A stretch of 64,000 bases of DNA, taken from positions 1-64,000 of the forward strand of contig CAIPBJ010000034.1 in NCBI GenBank assembly GCA_903863255.1, given 5' to 3'. This DNA comes from an uncultured Methylophilaceae bacterium. Lineage in GTDB: Bacteria; Pseudomonadota; Gammaproteobacteria; Burkholderiales; Methylophilaceae. Of this stretch, positions 25,236-33,740 are shown in pieces. Made by a program: the position numbers and the translations under genes. Numbering within the stretch: position 1 is the stretch's first letter; each line of letters opens with the position of its first letter. The notes below the pieces were generated by a model, which searched no databases, was not told the DNA's origin, and was given only the letters and a program-made list of their open reading frames with translations.

Positions 25236-25835
25236 TTAATAGACTCCTAATAAAAGACAATCGATAGCATCGCATAAACAATGCAAAATAAGAATATACA
25301 CTTCTTGAATACGGTAGGGATTATCGTGAGGGACTCCAATATGAATATCATTGTCAGTTAGCAACTCAACTAATGTTCCACCATCACCACCACTCATAGA
25401 AATCACAATCATTTCACGTTCTTTTGCAGCCTCGATGGCTTTGATTATGTTTGCAGAGTTGCCACTTGTACTGATGGCGAGAAGCACATCGCCTGGTTGA
25501 CCTAATGCCATTATCTGTTTTGAGAAGATGTATTCAAAATGACCGAAGTTTGCAATTGAGGTTAAGGTCGTATTGTCGGCACTTAATGATATCGCTGCGA
25601 GTCCTGGTCGTTCGGTTTCGTAATGACTTAACATTCTTGAAGCAAAATACTGAGCATTTGCTGCGCCTCCACCATTTCCACAGGTGAGGATCTTTTTTTC
25701 ATCCAGAAGGGCTTTAACGATAATATTGGCTGACTCAAGGATCGGTTTCGAAAGGAGTTCAGCCAGCTGCAATTTTAAATTTGCACTTTGCTCAAAATGC
25801 TTTGAAATTCGATCAGTCAGTTCCAAATTGCTCAT
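25236..25835 (-). CDS. diaA: SIS-domain phosphosugar-binding protein, DiaA-like
   Basis: The 199-residue SIS protein has LTCGNGGGAANAQYFASRML (about residues 50-69) and the sugar-phosphate loop LAISTSGNSANI. It belongs to the GmhA/DiaA group. DiaA binds DnaA and promotes timely replication initiation, whereas GmhA makes heptose for lipopolysaccharide. The location between lpoA and dolP is the diaA location in E. coli, which favours DiaA. No gmh/hld heptose genes are nearby. Confidence 0.85.
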   Translation of the reverse strand: MSNLELTDRISKHFEQSANLKLQLAELLSKPILESANIIVKALLDEKKILTCGNGGGAANAQYFASRMLSHYETERPGLAAISLSADNTTLTSIANFGHFEYIFSKQIMALGQPGDVLLAISTSGNSANIIKAIEAAKEREMIVISMSGGDGGTLVELLTDNDIHIGVPHDNPYRIQEVYILILHCLCDAIDCLLLGVY

Positions 25836-26006
25836 TGTGTATATTTCAAATAATAAAGTTGGGCCAGTAATAACATAAGAATATCGAATAATTCCGTTTA
25901 AACGTTTGGTTTGTATTTCTTACGGCAGGGTGATTCAAATAATGCGCCAAACTTGTTGCATTTCAATTATCTTAAAAGGTTTTAATGCATATATTTAATA
26001 TGGAAT

Positions 26007-27686
26007 TTAATTGGGCATGTTTTCTGGAACAACACCTTGCGGGCCAAACGCGCCAAAAATGAGTTCCCTGTCAATAGTACCATCTGAATGGATATGAATT
26101 TTACCTGTTAGACCATCAATGTCTATATTGGTCTCCGGGTGCTTCGCAATTTGGCATAGAATATTATAAGCATCCACTCCAAGAGCAAACCATCTTTGCA
26201 TTTCCCCTGTTGGCAAGTCTTCTGCAATCTGTCTGTAGGGTTTGAAAATAGGATTGTCTCGGTCAATCATCCATGGCATGTCAACGAAATGAATTGCTAG
26301 AAGTGGAGCATCCTCCGCGTTGAGTTTTAATCCACTATATATATGAGATAGTGCATAGGTTGGTACGCTAGACACAATATAAGGCCTAATAATACGTGCA
26401 TTTTCAGCATCAGCCGCAATAAATATCATGTCAACGGCGCTACTGGCTATGTCTGATTTCAAGTTGTTCATTCCAGACTCATTTGATTTACCAACCTGAA
26501 ACAGAACTTGACCACCGCTTGATATCCAGTTTTCCGAGAAAATTTTCACTGCTTGATTGTCCAAATTTGTTTCACTGTAGACAATACCTACTTTTTGCAT
26601 GCCTAGGCCTCGTGCATTTTTTACGATTTGCTTGACTTCATCTTCAGTTGTTAAGCTAAAACTGTAGGAATTTTCTTTTTTGTTTGGTATGTCAGGTGTT
26701 TCTAATGTAATAGTGGGAACATTAAACTTTTCATTTGATAAGGCGTTAACCTCTTCTTTTGTCAATGGACCAACAACAAATTTCGCACCTTCCGAAATAG
26801 CTTGCTTATATAAATTGATGATTTCAGTTTTATCACCCTGAGACGGGTATATTTTGACTTCTGAGTGATCGTTTGAATTGCTTTGAGAGGCAAGAAATCC
26901 ATTCTGTATGGCATCGGATATCGGATAGAAAGACGATTCTAGGAAAGGAAGGATAATGGCTATGGAGCCATTCAAGGTGTTTGGGGCTTTGTTTAATGCA
27001 GGGGCAATTTTTTCTAAATCGCCGGATATGATCGTGGCTGGGTGGTCAGGGTAGGATTTTCTCCAGCTTTGTATGGATTCTTTTGTTAAATTGATATTTG
27101 TTAACGCTAGGTCTATCCATCCTTGGGCGGTGGTATCATAACTATTTCCGCGCATTTCAATTAATGCGTCCTTAGGCAGGGAACTTAATGATTTCCATAT
27201 CTGTTTTTCATTAGTTTTAATGTCTTCTTCGCTGATCGGGGTCGTGAGGCGAAGACTATCATCAACGGCTATCCTCTGTTCCAGAGCCCTGAAAGCATCG
27301 CCCTGATTGTCATAGGCGAGCGCTAAGCTTAGGTGTAAACTTGAACTGGCTTCGGGCCCTATGGACGAATCGGATTGAAAGGGCAGCAATGCTCTCAGCG
27401 CGCCATCATAATCCTGGTTTGCTGCTGCAATGAATCCGGTGAGTAATTTGGCAAGGGTCGTTTGACTTGGTATGTTGGCTAAAGCATATTCGGCACAGGC
27501 TATGTCTGATTTTTTAAGGCAGGCTATTCCATCTGAGAAATAGGATTCGGGGCTTTTCTTAAAGGAAACCGGCGCAGTTGGAGTCTTGGTGCTTGTGCTT
27601 TTACCTTGACTTTCACTTGCAGCAAATATTGGATTTGAAATTATTAACAGTAGGCAAATAAATAGGGTCAGTTTTTGGTGAATCAT
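26007..27686 (-). CDS. lpoA: Penicillin-binding protein activator LpoA-like
   Basis: The 559-residue periplasmic protein has an N-terminal helical repeat region (about residues 40-220) and a C-terminal periplasmic-binding-protein-like domain (GSIAIILPFLESSFYPISDA near residue 240), the layout of LpoA, which activates the peptidoglycan synthase PBP1A. The signal sequence [20 protein letters not shown] ends in FAAS with no lipobox cysteine, so unlike E. coli LpoA it looks unlipidated. The start is set at the ATG at 27686; a TTG at 27716 would extend it. Both overlap the divergent rsmI start. Confidence 0.83.
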   Translation of the reverse strand: MIHQKLTLFICLLLIISNPIFAASESQGKSTSTKTPTAPVSFKKSPESYFSDGIACLKKSDIACAEYALANIPSQTTLAKLLTGFIAAANQDYDGALRALLPFQSDSSIGPEASSSLHLSLALAYDNQGDAFRALEQRIAVDDSLRLTTPISEEDIKTNEKQIWKSLSSLPKDALIEMRGNSYDTTAQGWIDLALTNINLTKESIQSWRKSYPDHPATIISGDLEKIAPALNKAPNTLNGSIAIILPFLESSFYPISDAIQNGFLASQSNSNDHSEVKIYPSQGDKTEIINLYKQAISEGAKFVVGPLTKEEVNALSNEKFNVPTITLETPDIPNKKENSYSFSLTTEDEVKQIVKNARGLGMQKVGIVYSETNLDNQAVKIFSENWISSGGQVLFQVGKSNESGMNNLKSDIASSAVDMIFIAADAENARIIRPYIVSSVPTYALSHIYSGLKLNAEDAPLLAIHFVDMPWMIDRDNPIFKPYRQIAEDLPTGEMQRWFALGVDAYNILCQIAKHPETNIDIDGLTGKIHIHSDGTIDRELIFGAFGPQGVVPENMPN

Positions 27687-28553
27687 AAAGTTTCTAATCA
27701 AAAAGGTTCTTATCAAGCCAGCACATTATATGTTGTTGCTACTCCAATTGGAAATCTGCAAGACATCACGTTGCGCGCGCTCGATGTTCTTAAAGCTGTG
27801 GATGCCGTAGCAGCTGAAGATACGAGGCACACAGCTACGCTTCTAACTCATTTCGGGATTTCAAAAAAACTCATCGCAGTCCATCAGCATAACGAGCAAC
27901 AATCAGCCAAAGTCCTTTTGGAAAGATTGCAATCCGGCGAATGCATAGCATTGGTTACAGACGCAGGTACTCCAGCAATTAGCGATCCAGGTGCCATTGT
28001 GGTTGACGTCTTGCGTGAATCAGGCGTAAATGTTGTTCCGATCCCTGGGCCAAGTGCTGTAATAACGGCTCTTTCTGCTTCAGGAATTAAATCGAATGGG
28101 TTTCTTTTTTATGGATTTTTACCTTCATCTGGATCTCAAAGACGTAAAATACTCGAAAAGTTAATAGTTCAGGAATTCACTCTGGTTTTTTATGAGGCTC
28201 CGCATCGTATAGTTGAATGCATATCTGACATGTTGCAGATTTTTGGAGAGAGCAGGAGAATAACCATTGTTAGAGAACTGACGAAGACTTTCGAAACTTA
28301 CCATCGGAGTACGCTCGATGAAGCGCTGATATGGTTGAAAAATGATTCAAATCAACAAAGGGGAGAGTTTGTTTTGATGCTGGAACCTGACATCCTTCAG
28401 GATTTGCCCCCTATATCGTCAGAAGCCGAGCGAACTTTAAAAATTTTGTTGACTGATCTGCCACTTAAGCAGGCAGTGAAACTGACATCTGAAATAACTT
28501 CTGAGAAGAAGAATATACTTTATGAATTTGCCTTGAAATATAAAAATGAATGA
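27675..28553 (+). CDS. rsmI: 16S rRNA 2'-O-methyltransferase RsmI
   Basis: The 292-residue enzyme methylates the ribose of C1402 in 16S rRNA. It has the tetrapyrrole-methylase fold with [19 protein letters not shown] (about residues 18-36), [28 protein letters not shown] and [12 protein letters not shown]. The start is TTG at 27675 or GTG at 27678; AGGG at 27664-27667 fits either. It is divergent from and overlaps the lpoA start, and its stop overlaps pyrC by eight bases. Confidence 0.94.
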   Translation: MVNHKVSNQKGSYQASTLYVVATPIGNLQDITLRALDVLKAVDAVAAEDTRHTATLLTHFGISKKLIAVHQHNEQQSAKVLLERLQSGECIALVTDAGTPAISDPGAIVVDVLRESGVNVVPIPGPSAVITALSASGIKSNGFLFYGFLPSSGSQRRKILEKLIVQEFTLVFYEAPHRIVECISDMLQIFGESRRITIVRELTKTFETYHRSTLDEALIWLKNDSNQQRGEFVLMLEPDILQDLPPISSEAERTLKILLTDLPLKQAVKLTSEITSEKKNILYEFALKYKNE

Positions 28554-29586
28554 ACTGACTATAACTCGACCTGATGATTTTCACCTGCATTTACGAGATG
28601 GCATCTTATTAAGGGACGTCTTGTCCGATTCAGCTAAGCGATTTGGCAGAGCCATAATCATGCCTAATCTTCGTCCTCCGATAATCAATACTGATATGGC
28701 GATTGCTTATAGAAGTCGTATTGTTGAGTTGCTTGAGCCCGGTTGTGATTTTGAACCATTAATGACTTTATATCTTACTGACATGACATCGCCTGATGAA
28801 ATATTGAAAGCCAAAAACTCCGGTTTGGTGCACGGGGTTAAATTATATCCTTCAGGAGCGACAACCAATTCAGATAGCGGAGTGACAAATATTCGATCCA
28901 TCTATAAGACGCTGGAAAAAATGGAGAGTGTTGGGATGCCTTTGCTTGTTCATGCCGAGGTTACTGATACAGAGGTAGATGTTTTTGATCGAGAGCTGGT
29001 TTTTATTGAAAGGCATTTAAAAGATTTGCTTAATGCATTCCAGGGACTGAAGGTGGTTTTTGAGCATATAACTACAAAAGATGCCGTTGACTTTGTAGAG
29101 GGATCGTCTGGGAATATAGCTGCAACAATCACATCCCATCATCTTCTAATGAACAGAAACTCAATGTTCTCAGGTGGGATCCGGCCTCATCATTATTGTC
29201 TTCCTGTACTTAAGCGCGAAGTTCACAGAATTGCCTTATTAAAGGCTGCCACGTCTGGGAACCCAAAGTTCTTTTTAGGCACAGATAGTGCTCCACACCC
29301 CAAGTCAGCTAAAGAATCCTCTTGCGGATGCGCTGGAATTTATACATCTCATGCAGCAATTGAGCTTTATGCCGAAGCATTTGAGAAAGTAAATGCATTA
29401 GATAAACTGGAGGCATTCGCCAGTTTTTTTGGGGCCGATTTCTACCAATTGCCAAGAAACGCTGGGAAAATTACTTTGATCAGGAAGCCTTGGAATGTTC
29501 CGGAACATTTCAATTTTGGAACAGAGACTTTAGTGCCGCTTAGAGCAGGCATGTCAATAGAATGGTCAATGTCTTCTTTAAATTGA
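28546..29586 (+). CDS. pyrC: Dihydroorotase, PyrC type
   Basis: The 346-residue enzyme closes carbamoyl aspartate to dihydroorotate in pyrimidine synthesis. It has the zinc-binding [12 protein letters not shown] (about residues 6-17), the lysine segment [16 protein letters not shown] (about residue 100, carboxylated metal bridge) and the catalytic LGTDSAPH (about residue 247). The length matches the E. coli-type class II enzyme. The ATG overlaps the end of rsmI, indicating translational coupling. Confidence 0.95.
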   Translation: MNELTITRPDDFHLHLRDGILLRDVLSDSAKRFGRAIIMPNLRPPIINTDMAIAYRSRIVELLEPGCDFEPLMTLYLTDMTSPDEILKAKNSGLVHGVKLYPSGATTNSDSGVTNIRSIYKTLEKMESVGMPLLVHAEVTDTEVDVFDRELVFIERHLKDLLNAFQGLKVVFEHITTKDAVDFVEGSSGNIAATITSHHLLMNRNSMFSGGIRPHHYCLPVLKREVHRIALLKAATSGNPKFFLGTDSAPHPKSAKESSCGCAGIYTSHAAIELYAEAFEKVNALDKLEAFASFFGADFYQLPRNAGKITLIRKPWNVPEHFNFGTETLVPLRAGMSIEWSMSSLN

Positions 29587-29623
29587 ACTGCTTAATTGGA
29601 AATGGGAAGTAAAATGGGGGGTA

Positions 29624-29632
29624 TGTTAGAAT
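29624..29632 (+). promoter_or_regulatory. Extended -10 promoter of rnpB
   Basis: TGTTAGAAT provides a TGN extension and a -10 hexamer TAGAAT ending seven bases before the first base of the RNase P RNA. No good -35 hexamer is visible, as is common for extended -10 promoters. Confidence 0.55.
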
Positions 29633-29638
29633 ACCCTC

Positions 29639-29940
29639 GAAGCTGGTCAGACAGTCGCCGCCTGAAAAGGGGGAGGAAAGTCCGGGCTGCATAGAGCGGG
29701 ATGACGGCTAACGGCCGTACGTCGTGAGACGAGGAATAGGGCCACAGAGACGAGCGTATTCAGTTACGGTGAAACGCGGTAACCTCCATCCGCAGCAAGA
29801 CCAAATAGGCTGGCAATGGCGTGGCTCGCGCCGTCAGCGGGTAGGTTGCTTGAGTGCATAAGTAATTATGTGCCTAGAGGAATGACTGTCACTTGCCGAA
29901 AGGCAAGAACAGAACCCGGCTTATCGACCAGCTTCAACTT
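29639..29940 (+). ncRNA. rnpB: RNase P RNA, bacterial class A
   Basis: The ends GAAGCTGGTC (29639-29648) and GACCAGCTTC (29926-29935) form helix P1. Inside are the conserved core sequences GAAAGTCCGGGCTGCATAG-like (from about 29677), CGGTAACCTCC region (about 29778) and ACAGAACCCGGCTTATCG (about 29909). The RNA is the catalytic part of the enzyme that cuts tRNA 5' leaders. Length and the order of conserved blocks fit class A. Confidence 0.95.
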
Positions 29941-30174
29941 GCATCGCAGATCAATATAACCCTCACCAGTGTCAATTATTAACAAATTCAGGCTTTAAAC
30001 CGACATCATTTAATGATGTGGGAGAAGTCAGTTTTGAGTTTCGTCCTTTAGTATTCAATAACGTGCAAAGTCTTAATAATGCACTTTCAATAATCTTCAT
30101 ATCTATCTAATTAATAAAGACTTTTGTTTATTTGATAAAATTAGCTAAGTCTTTGTCCTTAAAGGAAAAAACGC
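29941..30174. other. Spacer between rnpB and its distal terminator
   Basis: This AT-rich stretch holds a small palindrome (ACATCATTTAATGATGT near 30003) and no open frame with a believable start and ribosome site. Nothing else is seen. Confidence 0.4.
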
Positions 30175-30202
30175 AAAAAGGGCTTGCATAGCCCTGTTTT
30201 TT
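30175..30202 (+). terminator. Rho-independent terminator between rnpB and the dcw cluster
   Basis: GGGCT (30180-30184) pairs with AGCCC (30190-30194). Flanking A and T tracts extend the stem, and TGTTTTTTT follows. It insulates mraZ from the rnpB transcript. Confidence 0.85.
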
Positions 30203-30210
30203 TATCTATA

Positions 30211-30245
30211 GTGGGTGAAAGTGGGGAAAAGTGGATTTTTGTGGG
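30211..30245 (+). promoter_or_regulatory. Four tandem MraZ-type boxes (GTGGG repeats at 10-bp spacing)
   Basis: GTGGGTGAAA, GTGGGGAAAA, GTGGATTTTT and GTGGGAAATA follow each other directly from 30211. TGGG-type repeats spaced one helical turn apart are the known operator of MraZ, which represses its own cluster in E. coli. The third copy is degenerate (GTGGA). The site lies about 70-100 bases upstream of the mraZ ATG. Confidence 0.85.
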
Positions 30246-30313
30246 AAATAAATTCGCTAAATTCCGGATGAATGTTAAATAAATAGAATATTGATTGGTT
30301 CCTAAAGGAATAT

Positions 30314-30760
30314 ATGTTTCGCGGCGCAACGTCACTAAGTTTGGATGCAAAAGGAAGGCTGGCAATACCCGCCAAGCATCGTGACGCCCTTATGGCTCAA
30401 TGTGCTGGCCATTTGGTATTAACTGCCCACCCTCATAAATGCTTGCTGCTCTATCCGCAATCGTCATGGGAGCCTATTCAAGCAAAAATGATGTCTCTTT
30501 CCAGTTTTGATCAACGATCCAGCGCATTGCAAAGGTTGCTGGTTGGATTTGCTGAAGATATTGAAATGGATGCTGCAGGAAGGTTATTGGTTTCGAACGT
30601 ATTGAGAGAATTTGCTGGGTTTGAAAAGCAGGTCATGTTAGTTGGTCAGGGAAGTCATTTTGAATTATGGAATGTCGAGTCATGGCGTGAGCAGCTGAAT
30701 CAAGTGATGGTTGGTTTAGACAATGGTCTGCCGTCAGAGTTGGAAGGCTTTTCATTGTGA
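30314..30760 (+). CDS. mraZ: Transcriptional regulator MraZ
   Basis: The 148-residue protein is built from two AbrB-like swapped-hairpin repeats: MFRGATSLSLDAKGRLAIPA at the start and EDIEMDAAGRLLVSNVLREF near residue 77. MraZ forms a ring and binds repeated TGGG-type DNA upstream of its own gene, setting the level of the dcw cluster. AAGGA before the ATG supports the start. The stop overlaps the rsmH GTG. Confidence 0.95.
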   Translation: MFRGATSLSLDAKGRLAIPAKHRDALMAQCAGHLVLTAHPHKCLLLYPQSSWEPIQAKMMSLSSFDQRSSALQRLLVGFAEDIEMDAAGRLLVSNVLREFAGFEKQVMLVGQGSHFELWNVESWREQLNQVMVGLDNGLPSELEGFSL

Positions 30761-31740
30761 TCGGTGGCCTTGAGCTGCCTAATGACAATGAAAGGTTAAA
30801 GGAAAATGAGGGCTCTAACCATGTAACTGTATTGTTGACCGAAGCAGTTGATTCCCTCTCGGTAAGATCGGACGGGACATATTTGGATGGTACGTTTGGG
30901 CGAGGAGGCCATTCCAAAATGATCCTCCAAAGGCTAGGTGATACGGGGCGTTTGATTGGCTTGGATAGAGATTTACAGGCTGTACAGCATGCTAAGTCAA
31001 TTGGCGACAAACGATTCAATATGGTGCATGCCCATTTTTCAGAGATGGGGCGTGTATTAAGAGATTTAAGGGTGGATAAGCTGGATGGGGTTCTGTTGGA
31101 TTTGGGAATCTCGTCGCCGCAGATAGATGAGGGTGACAGGGGTTTTAGTTTTAGATTTGATGGTCCGCTCGACATGCGAATGGATCAAAGCAGAGGCCTA
31201 ACGGCTGCTGAATTTATCGCTGCAACTGATGAGCGGCAACTTAGAGAGGTGATTAAAAATTATGGTGAAGAACGGTTTGCTAAACAGGTTGCAAGGGCGA
31301 TTATTGAGGAGCGCACAAACGGGAATGCCATCACCACTACAGGACAACTTGCCACGATCGTGGCAAGGGCGATTCCAAAGGTCGAACCCGGGCAAAACCC
31401 TGCGACGCGCACCTTTCAAGCTTTACGGATTTTTATCAATAAGGAGCTTGAAGAGTTGGCGTTAGTCTTGCCCGAGTGCCTTAACTGGCTCGCACCCAAG
31501 GGAAGGCTTTGCGTAATAAGTTTCCATTCTTTGGAAGATAGGGTTGTAAAACAATTTATAAAATCGGAGCAGGATAGGGATGACTTGCCATCCAATTTCC
31601 CAGTAAGGGCTAAGGATATTCCACAGCCTAGATTGGTGGCGGTAGGTAAAGCAATAAAACCAAGTGATGAAGAAGTTAAAAGAAATCCTCGTTCACGAAG
31701 TGCTGTACTTCGTGTTGCTGAGAGGACCAATGTTGATTAG
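30757..31740 (+). CDS. rsmH: 16S rRNA m4C1402 methyltransferase RsmH
   Basis: The 327-residue enzyme methylates N4 of C1402 in 16S rRNA, the same nucleotide targeted by RsmI at 27.7-28.5 kb. Motifs are HVTVLLTEAVDSL, YLDGTFGRGGHS (SAM binding, about residues 44-55), DGVLLDLGISSPQID and the C-terminal VISFHSLEDRVVKQFI. It starts with GTG overlapping the mraZ stop (GTGA), so translation is coupled. Confidence 0.96.
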   Translation: MIGGLELPNDNERLKENEGSNHVTVLLTEAVDSLSVRSDGTYLDGTFGRGGHSKMILQRLGDTGRLIGLDRDLQAVQHAKSIGDKRFNMVHAHFSEMGRVLRDLRVDKLDGVLLDLGISSPQIDEGDRGFSFRFDGPLDMRMDQSRGLTAAEFIAATDERQLREVIKNYGEERFAKQVARAIIEERTNGNAITTTGQLATIVARAIPKVEPGQNPATRTFQALRIFINKELEELALVLPECLNWLAPKGRLCVISFHSLEDRVVKQFIKSEQDRDDLPSNFPVRAKDIPQPRLVAVGKAIKPSDEEVKRNPRSRSAVLRVAERTNVD

Positions 31741-31748
31741 GGGTGGGT

Positions 31749-32015
31749 ATGACTAAACTGAATATTATACTTTTCTTAGTTCTTATCCTTACTGCACTTG
31801 GGGTTGTAGCGGCTCAGCATCAATCGAGAAAGTTGTATTTTGAGCTGCAGCAGAGCCAGGAGGCCGCTAAGCAGTATGAAATAGAGTGGGGTCAGTTACA
31901 GTTGGAGCAAAGTACTTGGGCTATGCACAGTAGGTTGGAGCAAGTTGCGGGACAGTTCTTGCATATGCAAGTCCCTGATTCAAAAAGAATACAAATTGTA
32001 GTGCCGGATAATTAA
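31749..32015 (+). CDS. ftsL: Cell division protein FtsL
   Basis: The 88-residue bitopic membrane protein has one helix (NIILFLVLILTALGVVAA, near residues 5-22) and a periplasmic coiled coil rich in Q, E and L. FtsL acts with FtsB and FtsQ to activate FtsWI. The ATG at 31749 is chosen because AGGGG stands six bases upstream; a GTG at 31743 is less likely. It sits between rsmH and ftsI as in other dcw clusters. Confidence 0.92.
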   Translation: MTKLNIILFLVLILTALGVVAAQHQSRKLYFELQQSQEAAKQYEIEWGQLQLEQSTWAMHSRLEQVAGQFLHMQVPDSKRIQIVVPDN

Positions 32016-32018
32016 AAA

Positions 32019-33740
32019 ATGGCTGTTGTCCAACAAGCAATAAAATTTCCTGTATGGCGACGCCGTCTTCTATTGATGATGGTGCTATCAGGATTTGCTT
32101 TGTTGATCTGTCGGGCGGTATATCTTCAGGGATTGCACAGGGCCTTTTTACAGAAAGAAGGGGATGCTCGCTATACCCGAGAGATTGTACTTACCTCTCA
32201 TCGCGGCATGATTATGGATAGAAATGGAGAGCCGCTTGCAATCAGCACTCCGGTGGAATCTATATGGGCAAGTCCGCCAGATGTAGAGGCGGATAAAGAG
32301 CAGCTCGTTAAATTGGCTGCGTTGCTTGAGATCCAATCGAATGAACTATCAAAAAAATTAGTCAATCAGAATCGTGACTTTGTTTATCTTAAAAGAAGAA
32401 TCCCGCCTCAATTGGCAAGTCATGTGATGCAGTTAGGCATACCCGGAATTTTCACCCAGCGCGAATATCGACGCTACTATCCGGCAGGGGATGTTACAGC
32501 GCATCTGGTAGGTTTCACGGGTTCTGATGAAGTGGGCCAGGAAGGGTTTGAGCTTAAATATCAAGATTGGCTGTCGGGAAAGAATGGAAGTCGCCATGTT
32601 ATAAAGGATCGTCAAGGGCATATAGTAGAAGATCTCGAAGCCGTAAAAGTTCCCCAGGACGGGCATGACCTCGTGGTATCTATAGATCGAAAGATTCAAT
32701 ATCTTGCTTATCGGGAGCTTGCGAAAGCTGTAGAGGAAAATAAGGCCAAAGCAGGTTCTGCAATCGTTTTAGATGCAAAAACTGGGGAGATTCTAGCTAT
32801 GGCAAATTTGCCGAGCTATAACCCTAACAATCCAGAAAACATTTTAGGTAAATCCAGAAATAGGGCGATAGTTGATACCTTTGAGCCTGGTTCAACGATG
32901 AAGCCGATGACCATCGGTGCTGCAATTGAAACTGGAAATTTTACAGCCGATACAAAAATACAAACAGCCCCTGGAACCATGGTTATTGGAACGGCAACCA
33001 TTCATGATTCCCATCCACAGGGACTGATTACCGTTGCTCAGGTTATCCAAAAATCATCCAATGTCGGGGCAGCAAAAATCGCATTGACGATGAAGCCTCA
33101 GTATCTTTGGGGGGTTTACAACCAGTTGGGCTTTGGTTCACCTACTCACGTAGGTTTTCCTGGAGAGGTCGGAGGAAAATTAAGGAATTACAAAACCTGG
33201 AGGCCAATTGAACAGGCAACGATGGCTTTCGGTAACGGGATAAGTGTCACGCTTTTACAACTGGCAAGGGCCTATACGGTATTTGCAAACGAAGGCGAGT
33301 TGCGACCAGTGTCATTGCTGAAGCTCAAGGACCCTCCAGTAGGTCAGCAGGTATTTACCGCACAGACGGCAAATACAATCAAGGATATGCTTGAACTGGT
33401 AGTTCAGCCAGGAGGAACGGCCCCCAAGGCGCAGGTTGTTGGATATAGGGTAGCGGGTAAAACCGGAACCGCACATAAGGTAGGAATTGGTGGTTACTTG
33501 GAAGATAAGTATGTTTCCTCATTTGTTGGTATGGCTCCTGCCACAAATCCTCGAATAATCATTGCAGTCATGATCGATGAACCAAGCAATGGAAAATATT
33601 ATGGTGGAGAGGTCGCTGCCCCTGTTTTCAGTACCTTGATGGCAGGCACGCTAAGGATGCTGTCCGTGCCTCAGGATGCGCCAAATAATAATGTAGTTCT
33701 TCCTCCTGAAGGTGCACCCGAAGTAAAGGAGGACACATGA
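32019..33740 (+). CDS. ftsI: Septal peptidoglycan transpeptidase FtsI (PBP3)
   Basis: The 573-residue class B penicillin-binding protein has one N-terminal helix (about residues 16-33), a dimerisation domain and a transpeptidase domain. The nucleophile serine is in STMK (Ser292), with the SSN motif near residue 345 and KTGT at 481-484. It cross-links septal peptidoglycan in partnership with FtsW. Its stop overlaps the murE ATG (ATGA). Confidence 0.97.
   Translation: MAVVQQAIKFPVWRRRLLLMMVLSGFALLICRAVYLQGLHRAFLQKEGDARYTREIVLTSHRGMIMDRNGEPLAISTPVESIWASPPDVEADKEQLVKLAALLEIQSNELSKKLVNQNRDFVYLKRRIPPQLASHVMQLGIPGIFTQREYRRYYPAGDVTAHLVGFTGSDEVGQEGFELKYQDWLSGKNGSRHVIKDRQGHIVEDLEAVKVPQDGHDLVVSIDRKIQYLAYRELAKAVEENKAKAGSAIVLDAKTGEILAMANLPSYNPNNPENILGKSRNRAIVDTFEPGSTMKPMTIGAAIETGNFTADTKIQTAPGTMVIGTATIHDSHPQGLITVAQVIQKSSNVGAAKIALTMKPQYLWGVYNQLGFGSPTHVGFPGEVGGKLRNYKTWRPIEQATMAFGNGISVTLLQLARAYTVFANEGELRPVSLLKLKDPPVGQQVFTAQTANTIKDMLELVVQPGGTAPKAQVVGYRVAGKTGTAHKVGIGGYLEDKYVSSFVGMAPATNPRIIIAVMIDEPSNGKYYGGEVAAPVFSTLMAGTLRMLSVPQDAPNNNVVLPPEGAPEVKEDT

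Noticed and set aside
29941-30174. Possible short protein in the rnpB-mraZ spacer
   Set aside because: One frame is open for some distance, but the only starts are internal GTG codons without ribosome sites, giving a product of under 30 residues.
30633-31175. Minus-strand frame of 180 codons across mraZ and rsmH
   Set aside because: It has shadow composition (serine, proline and leucine rich) opposite two certain genes.
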